A stretch of 35,948 nucleotides of DNA from Myxococcales bacterium. GTDB lineage: Bacteria > Myxococcota_A > UBA796 > GCA-2862545. The stretch spans positions 1 through 35,948 of the forward strand of contig JAHQVJ010000030.1 in the NCBI GenBank assembly GCA_019634415.1. Direction: 5' to 3'. How positions within the stretch are numbered: position 1 is the stretch's first letter; each line of letters starts with the position of its first letter. The notes beneath the pieces were generated by a model. It had not been told where the DNA came from. It did no database searches and saw only the letters and a program-made list of their open reading frames with translations. A program made the translations under genes and the position numbers. Of the stretch, positions 31,124 to 35,948 are shown piece after piece.

Positions 31124-32818
31124 GTGGCCGAATACCTCGCACCTGCAGTCTACGTAGAAGAAACCAGCTTCCGGTCCAAGTCCATCGAGGGCGTCAGCAC
31201 GTCCACGGCGGGCTTCGTGGGCCCGACCCGTCGAGGTCCGAGCACCGGGGCACCGGAGCTGCTCACCCGGGAGTCCGACTTCGAGCGGATCTACGGAGGC
31301 ACGGGCCGACTCACCTACGGGGGCACTGCCTTCGACAACTACATGGCGCTGTCGGTGAAGGCCTTCTTCGACAACGGCGGGCGCAGGCTCTACGTTCGAC
31401 GGGTCGTGGACGGCGGCGTGGCCGCCACCAGCGGAACCGCCCTCACCAACGTCGTCATCGCGGCTCGCCACGTGGGCTCCGGCGGCAACGGGTCCGCCAC
31501 CATGACGCTGGCGGCCAACGAGGTGTCGGGGGCAGCGCTGGCAGCGCTTCCCATCGGCAGCGTGGTGCGGTGGGAGACCCCCGATGGTGGCGGCGGCACC
31601 GTCGTCAACCTGGCCGTGCTGACGGACACCGGGTTCGTGACGCCCGGCACCACGACGGCCGCGACACCGGCCTCCCCCTCCGAGGCCCTCAGCATCGACT
31701 TCGTGGGTGTGGACGCCGACGGATTCGTGCACGAAGCGCTGGGACTGGGGCTCGACGCGTCGCACTCGCAGTTCATCGGCGACGTGCTGGCCGAGAACCC
31801 GAGCTCGCTCGCGGCGCAGCTCGCCAACATCTTCTGGGTCGACGTCAGCGCCGCCTCCACCTCCGACATCGTCGCTGCGGCCGAGGCCGCCGACACCGGC
31901 GTGCCGCTCACCGGCGGAACCGACGGCAACGCGCCCACCAGCACCCAGTACGCCACCGGCTTCGGCGACATCGAGGCGCTCGACGACATCTCCACCGTCG
32001 CAGCCCCCGGACACATCGATCTGCACCCAGCCACCCCCGCCAACGGCACGGCCATCCGCGCCGAGCTCATCACCCACGTGGAGCAGCGCGGTCTGTACCG
32101 AGTGGCCCTGCTCGAGACGGGCCTGAACCGGGTGGTCTCCGAGGCACGGACCGCCAAGTCCGAGGTCGACTCCAAGTACGCCGCCATGTACTACCCGGGC
32201 GTGGTGGTCGCGAACCCCGCGGCGACGGGCAGCGCATCGGAGCCAGCGGAGATCACCATCCCGCCCTCTGGCTTCCTCGCGGGCATCTTCGCCCGGAGCG
32301 ACAACGACAACGGCGTGTGGAAGTCACCCGCCAACGAGGTGGTCCAAGGGGCCCTGCGCTTCGAGCGGTCCGTGAGCTTCGGCGAGAGCGAGGTGCTCAA
32401 CCCGCTGGGCGTGAACTGCCTCCGCTTCTTCCCGGGTCGCGGCTACCGCGTCTGGGGCGCGCGCACGGCGTCGTCGGATCCCGAGTGGAAGTACCTGTCG
32501 GTGCGGCGGTACTTCAACTATCTGGAAGCCAGCATCGAGCGGGGCACCCAGTGGGCGGTGTTCGAGTCCAACGGGCCCGCGCTGTGGGAAAACGTCACCC
32601 AGACGATCGACAGCTTCCTCTACACCGAGTGGCGCAACGGCGCGCTGTTGGGGGCCTCGCCCAAGGAGGCCTACTTCGTGCGCTGCGATCTCACCACGAT
32701 GACCCAGAACGACCTCGACAACGGCCGCATGGTCTGCCTCATCGGCGTGGCCGTGGTCAAGCCTGCCGAGTTCGTCATCTTCCGCATCGGTCAGATGACC
32801 GCCACGTCCCGCTCCTGA
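31124..32818 (+). CDS. Contractile sheath protein, first copy
   Basis: GTG 31124 is chosen: GGGGA lies five bases upstream and the product then begins MAEYLAPAVYVEE, the usual sheath N-terminus (an ATG at 31109 has no ribosome site). The protein is 564 residues. It has the Afp2/T4 gp18-type layout: the N-terminal arm with SIEGVSTSTAGFVGPT, a conserved core (AFFDNGGRRLYVRRV), a ~150-residue Ala/Thr/Gly-rich insertion domain (about 110-255) at the particle surface, and a conserved C-terminal domain ending MTQNDLDNGRM and KPAEFVIFRI. It forms the contracting outer tube. The core signatures make the call secure. Confidence 0.93.
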   Translation: MAEYLAPAVYVEETSFRSKSIEGVSTSTAGFVGPTRRGPSTGAPELLTRESDFERIYGGTGRLTYGGTAFDNYMALSVKAFFDNGGRRLYVRRVVDGGVAATSGTALTNVVIAARHVGSGGNGSATMTLAANEVSGAALAALPIGSVVRWETPDGGGGTVVNLAVLTDTGFVTPGTTTAATPASPSEALSIDFVGVDADGFVHEALGLGLDASHSQFIGDVLAENPSSLAAQLANIFWVDVSAASTSDIVAAAEAADTGVPLTGGTDGNAPTSTQYATGFGDIEALDDISTVAAPGHIDLHPATPANGTAIRAELITHVEQRGLYRVALLETGLNRVVSEARTAKSEVDSKYAAMYYPGVVVANPAATGSASEPAEITIPPSGFLAGIFARSDNDNGVWKSPANEVVQGALRFERSVSFGESEVLNPLGVNCLRFFPGRGYRVWGARTASSDPEWKYLSVRRYFNYLEASIERGTQWAVFESNGPALWENVTQTIDSFLYTEWRNGALLGASPKEAYFVRCDLTTMTQNDLDNGRMVCLIGVAVVKPAEFVIFRIGQMTATSRS

Positions 32819-32846
32819 CCCACCACTCCCCTGAAAGGACCAAGAC

Positions 32847-33284
32847 ATGCCGAGAACCGACCTGCCCTACGGCGCGTTCAACTTCCAGGTCAGCGTGGAG
32901 GGGGGCCCCCGCGCGGGATTCTCCGACGTCAGCGGCCTGGGCACCGAGCTCATGGTGGCCGAGTACCGCAACGGGGACGACCCCGAGAACCACGTGCAGA
33001 AGGTGGCCGGGCTCCACAAGGTGTCCGACGTCACCCTCAAGCGCGGGATCATCAACCAGCTCGAGTTCTACCAGTGGATCAACGAGGTGCACGGCGATCC
33101 GAGCGTACGCAAGGACGTCACCATCACCCTGATCGACGAGTCGCAGAACCCCGTGATGACGTGGAAGCTCATTCGCTGCATCCCGCAGAAGTGGACGGGG
33201 CCCACCCTGGCCGCGAAGGCCCACGGCGACGTGGCGATGGAGGAGATCGTGCTGGCCATCGAGGGCATGGTCCTGCCGAGCTGA
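32847..33284 (+). CDS. Inner tube protein (gp19/Hcp-like), first copy
   Basis: A 145-residue T4 gp19-type phage tail tube family protein (PF06841, Afp1/Pvc1-like). AAAGGA lies a few bases upstream of the ATG. Family blocks are AFNFQVSVEGG, GFSDVSGL (the characteristic FxxVSGL), a VTLKRG strand and the VMTWKL/ALP-type segment (here VMTWKLIRCIPQKW), then EIVLAIEG at the C-terminus. It stacks as rings inside the sheath. It follows the first sheath gene by 28 bases, matching the sheath-tube order seen in Afp/PVC operons. Confidence 0.92.
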   Translation: MPRTDLPYGAFNFQVSVEGGPRAGFSDVSGLGTELMVAEYRNGDDPENHVQKVAGLHKVSDVTLKRGIINQLEFYQWINEVHGDPSVRKDVTITLIDESQNPVMTWKLIRCIPQKWTGPTLAAKAHGDVAMEEIVLAIEGMVLPS

Positions 33285-33336
33285 CGGCCCTCCCCCCCCC
33301 CTCGCTCTCGTTTGATTCACCAGGAGTTTGCTTCAC
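33285..33336. other. Tube-sheath spacer with a run of ten C
   Basis: The 52-base gap contains ten consecutive C at 33292-33301 and then AGGAG at 33322-33326 before the ATG at 33337. The run lies 20 bases upstream of the ribosome site. Such tracts can change length by slippage and alter expression, but this is only a possibility here. Confidence 0.4.
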
Positions 33337-34872
33337 ATGTGGGCAGGCCTCGCCTTCGAGACCCGGACGACTGGCCGGCGCAGCGCCCCGGACCGCACCG
33401 ACGTGGCTGCGTTCGTGGGGTTCGCTTCGCTGAAGCCGGGCCCCGTCCCCACCCCGGTGGTGGACGTGTGGCAGCGCATGGGATGGCTGGATCAGGGGAT
33501 CTCCCTCGACGACGGTCCGTCGGTGCGCCTGCCGGTCCTGCTCGACAGCGAGGCGGAGGCCCGCGCTTGGCTCGACGGACAGGTGAACGCCAGCTCCGGC
33601 CTGGCCTGGGAGGGCTACCTGCTGGGGGCGATTCGGGACTTCTTCCGCCAGGGGGGCCGCCGCTGCTGGGTGGTCCCGGTGGGGCCGCCCCTCGAGCCAC
33701 CGACGGATCAGGCAGGTGTCGAGGCGGCTCTGGACGAGATCGTGCCCGGCCTGCACGGAGGGGCCGAGGCGGTGTCCAGCGATCGCCAGACCTGGCGCGG
33801 CCTCGCCCAGCTGTGGGCCCTTCCCGACGTGGCGCTGCTCGCGGTTCCCGATCTGCCCGGCGTGGTGGGGGCACCGCCCTCGGCCGAGCCCACCATCGAT
33901 CCGGAGCCGCTGGTGGTGACCCAGTTCGTGGAGTGCACCACGCCCGGCCCCGAGGTTCCCGGCGCCGTGATGCACCGGGCGGGACCTCCACGCTTTCGAG
34001 CGCCTTCAGTCGCCACCGACTGGACGAACTGGCAGGGAGCGCTGCGCGCCATCGCCTCGTGGCTGCAGTCGCATCGACCCGACGTGCAGCTGCTGGCGGC
34101 CCTGCCCTTGGCAGAGCGCGGCTCGGCGCAGGACCTCGACCCCCTCTCGCCGCTGCTCGCCGACGGGCGGCTCGATCCGATGGACGCAGGCGGCGTGGCC
34201 ACGGCGTGGCTGCAGCTGGCCTACCCCTGGCTGCGCACCGACACGAGCGCCGATCGCCTGGGGGGTCTGGCACCTCCGGACGGAGTTCTCGCCGGGCTGC
34301 TGGCGCGCAATGCGCTGGCTCGTGGCACCTTCCGGCCGGCGAGCCGCGAGGTCCCGCAGGGCGTGTGGGACCTCGAGCCACGCCTGGGGCGTCTCGCCGT
34401 CTGGCAGGCGCGTCCCGATCCGTCGTCGGCGCGACAGCTCGCGCTGCACGAGCGGGTGTGCCTGATCGGACGCACACCGAGCGGCCTTCAGCTGCTCTCG
34501 GACGTCACCCCCACGGCCGACGCCAACTGGACCTCGGGGGCCGTCAACCGCTTGGTGGGCGTGATCCGCCGCCTGGTCCTGCGCGTGGGCCTGTCGGTGC
34601 TCTTCGCCACCAACGGCCCGCAGACGTGGGCGCGCGTGCGCCGGCAGCTCGAGGCGGTGCTGGGCGCCATCCAGCAGCAAGGCGGGCTGCATCCCGTGGG
34701 GGGCTTCGCGGTTCGCTGCGGCCCGGACACCATGACCCAGCAGGACCTCGACGCTGGACGGCTCATCGCCGAGGTGGACTTCCTCCCGCTCCAAGCGATC
34801 CGGCAGATCACGGTGGTGCTGTCCCAGACGGGCAGCGGCCCCTCCACCGTCCAGATCCGTGGAGGTGCCTGA
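33337..34872 (+). CDS. Contractile sheath-related protein, second copy
   Basis: The ATG at 33337 has AGGAG ten bases upstream; the product is 511 residues. It is divergent from the first sheath but keeps a RTDVAAFVGF motif near 20-29, a sheath core stretch (AIRDFFRQGGRRCWVVPVG, like AFFDNGGRRLYVRRV), and the C-terminal MTQQDLDAGRLIAEV, parallel to the MTQNDLDNGR of the first copy. In Afp and PVC several sheath paralogues occur, and short variants attach the sheath to the baseplate. This one may be such an Afp3/Afp4-like collar or baseplate-side form. Its stop overlaps the next ATG by one base. Confidence 0.85.
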   Translation: MWAGLAFETRTTGRRSAPDRTDVAAFVGFASLKPGPVPTPVVDVWQRMGWLDQGISLDDGPSVRLPVLLDSEAEARAWLDGQVNASSGLAWEGYLLGAIRDFFRQGGRRCWVVPVGPPLEPPTDQAGVEAALDEIVPGLHGGAEAVSSDRQTWRGLAQLWALPDVALLAVPDLPGVVGAPPSAEPTIDPEPLVVTQFVECTTPGPEVPGAVMHRAGPPRFRAPSVATDWTNWQGALRAIASWLQSHRPDVQLLAALPLAERGSAQDLDPLSPLLADGRLDPMDAGGVATAWLQLAYPWLRTDTSADRLGGLAPPDGVLAGLLARNALARGTFRPASREVPQGVWDLEPRLGRLAVWQARPDPSSARQLALHERVCLIGRTPSGLQLLSDVTPTADANWTSGAVNRLVGVIRRLVLRVGLSVLFATNGPQTWARVRRQLEAVLGAIQQQGGLHPVGGFAVRCGPDTMTQQDLDAGRLIAEVDFLPLQAIRQITVVLSQTGSGPSTVQIRGGA

Positions 34873-35339
34873 TGGCGCTCGATCCCCTGCACGTCTTCCG
34901 CTTCCGCGTGGACTTCCGGCCGAGCGAGGGCTCGGACGCCGAGGCCGACTTCCAAGCCGCCTTCTCCGAGGTGAGCGGGCTCGAGGCCACCATGGAGCCC
35001 ACCGCCATCACCGAGGGAGGAGCGAACTGGGGCCAGCGACAGCTGGTGGGGCGCACCTCGTTCTCCACGGTGATCCTGCGACGTGGCCTGTCCACCACGC
35101 GCGACCTGTGGACCTGGTTCCACCACGTCAACTCCGAAGGCTCGTACGCCGAGCGCATGGACGTCACCGTCACCCTGCAGGACACCGCTGGAGAGGCGCT
35201 GATGTCGTGGGAGCTGTCGCGGGCGCTGCCCGTGAAGTTCAAGGTGCCGGACCTGTCCGCCGTGGGCCAGGAGGTGGGCATCGAGGAGCTGCACCTGGTC
35301 TTCGATCACCTGTCTGCCGAAGCCGGAGGTGCCGCATGA
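34872..35339 (+). CDS. Inner tube protein, second copy (Afp5/Pvc5-like)
   Basis: The ATG at 34872 shares a base with the sheath stop (TGATG); the product is 155 residues. It has HVFRFRVDFRPS, AAFSEVSGLEATMEPTAITEGG, TVILRRGL and EALMSWELSRALPVKF, all typical of the gp19-like tube family with the FxEVSGL signature. It is slightly longer than the first copy. Paralogues in Afp/PVC (Afp1, Afp5) form the main tube and its baseplate-proximal ring; position after the second sheath fits Afp5. The stop overlaps the following ATG (ATGA). Confidence 0.9.
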   Translation: MALDPLHVFRFRVDFRPSEGSDAEADFQAAFSEVSGLEATMEPTAITEGGANWGQRQLVGRTSFSTVILRRGLSTTRDLWTWFHHVNSEGSYAERMDVTVTLQDTAGEALMSWELSRALPVKFKVPDLSAVGQEVGIEELHLVFDHLSAEAGGAA

Positions 35340-35948
35340 CGGTGCCCGAGCCCGAGAAGGCCCTGTTCGAGTTCGAAGGCGGCGACTTCCGGGTGCACTT
35401 CAACCCGGAGACGCTGCAGTACGACCTCACCAACCGCCTGCAGGCCGACGACAACGAGAACTCGGCCGTGCAGAGCATCGAGGACAGCACGGCCAAGCTG
35501 TCGCTGGACCTGGTGTGGGACACCACGGGCACGGGCGGCGACGTGCGCGAGCAGACCAAGCAGGTCCTCGTGCTGATGAAGCCGAACGAAGGGGACTCGG
35601 CCCCTCAGCGCGTCACCTTCCGCTGGGGGGTCTTCTCCTTCGGCGGCTTCATCGAGTCGTACAAGGAGGTGATCGACTTCTTCTCGGCCAACGGCGTGCC
35701 GCTGCGGGCCACCACCTCGGTGGTGCTCACCGAGCAGACGGTGGACTGGGCTGCCCTTGCAGGCAACGGCGGCAACGGCGGCGGCGACGACTCCACCGCC
35801 GTCACGCCCCAGCCCGGCCAGGACGCCGGCTCCGCCACCGACGACGGCGGCGACAACGGCGGCAACACGGGCCGCGACGTGGCCGAGGCCAACGAGCTCG
35901 ACGACATCCGCAATCCCGGATCCCAGCCCCTGGTGGTGCCCGGCAACC
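35336..35948 (+). CDS. CIS tube/LysM-type protein (Afp7/Pvc7-like), 3' end cut by the window
   Basis: The frame starts at ATG 35336, overlapping the tube stop, and stays open to the last base; 204 residues are visible. The first ~140 residues match the N-terminal CIS_tube domain of Afp7/Pvc7: HFNPETLQYD, a VWDTTGTGGDVREQTKQV segment, a RWGVFSFGGFIES stretch (F-x-WG-x-F-x-G) and NGVPLRATTSVVLTEQT. This connects the tube to the spike at the baseplate. After residue ~142 comes an Asn/Gly/Asp-rich linker (GNGGNGGGDDSTAVTP onward). In relatives a LysM-like domain follows, but that part is not in the window. Confidence 0.88.
   Translation, partial: MTVPEPEKALFEFEGGDFRVHFNPETLQYDLTNRLQADDNENSAVQSIEDSTAKLSLDLVWDTTGTGGDVREQTKQVLVLMKPNEGDSAPQRVTFRWGVFSFGGFIESYKEVIDFFSANGVPLRATTSVVLTEQTVDWAALAGNGGNGGGDDSTAVTPQPGQDAGSATDDGGDNGGNTGRDVAEANELDDIRNPGSQPLVVPGN

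Noticed and set aside
1..35948. CRISPR array, tRNA or rRNA genes
   Set aside because: No regularly spaced direct repeats with spacers, no tRNA cloverleaf and no rRNA-like stretch was noticed by eye. A tRNAscan-SE or Infernal run would be decisive.

Overview
The window is about 36 kb of very GC-rich DNA with tightly packed genes, many ATGA/GTGA stop-start overlaps, and frequent GTG and TTG starts. MopE-type Asp-rich metal-binding repeats (DxDGDG, DCDD), a MYXO-CTERM-like tail (CxC, hydrophobic stretch, RRR), many lipoproteins, and a STAND regulator beside a secreted protease together point to Myxococcota or a close deltaproteobacterial lineage. This rests on protein style only: no rRNA or tRNA gene was seen.

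Region by region. (1) 1-2363, plus strand: a two-gene predicted RNA-repair operon. A PurC (SAICAR synthetase)-like protein, cut by the window start, overlaps a protein that joins an ATP-dependent RNA ligase domain to an RlaP-type nucleotidyltransferase. A branched inverted repeat follows. (2) 2462-5935, minus strand: an ECF sigma factor with its zinc-finger anti-sigma factor, a small lipoprotein, and an esterase-SDR pair. (3) 6035-9325, minus strand: a PIN toxin with a ribbon-helix-helix antitoxin, a stand-alone Hsp70 substrate-binding domain, a DMT permease and the ribosome-assembly GTPase RsgA with a possible leader peptide. (4) 9588-14266, plus strand: a YcaQ/AlkX-like glycosylase, an M23 peptidase, a double-DTG aspartic protease lipoprotein and a beta-helix MopE protein. 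(5) 14197-22219: an exported protein of unknown family and a Nudix protein without its catalytic glutamates (both minus), then plus-strand genes for an Nfu-domain protein, a PlsC-type acyltransferase, a zinc-ribbon/TPR protein, a DapF homologue with both catalytic cysteines replaced by serine, a MopE lipoprotein and a receiver-HDOD protein. (6) 22213-29622, minus strand: a membrane alkaline-phosphatase-superfamily enzyme, a nearly gene-free strip with a probable Uma2 remnant, a metzincin lipoprotein, a winged-helix/STAND/TPR regulator, and a HAD phosphatase plus epoxide hydrolase pair that matches the two halves of mammalian soluble epoxide hydrolase. (7) 29740 to the end, plus strand: the start of an extracellular contractile injection system (Afp/PVC type) with the DUF4255 cap, an unknown protein, two sheaths, two tubes and an Afp7/Pvc7-like protein that runs off the window.

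The most novel element is the PurC-like plus ligase-RlaP operon. The injection system is a recognised type, but it extends beyond the window, so baseplate, ATPase and cargo genes cannot be judged. Next in interest are the split epoxide hydrolase, three phased direct repeats between the STAND regulator and the metalloprotease it probably controls, the orphan Hsp70 substrate-binding domain, and the two enzyme-fold proteins with missing catalytic residues. Several genes (9588, 12455, 21023, 23919) lack a Shine-Dalgarno sequence and have a promoter-like motif 5-7 bases before the start codon, which suggests leaderless transcripts.
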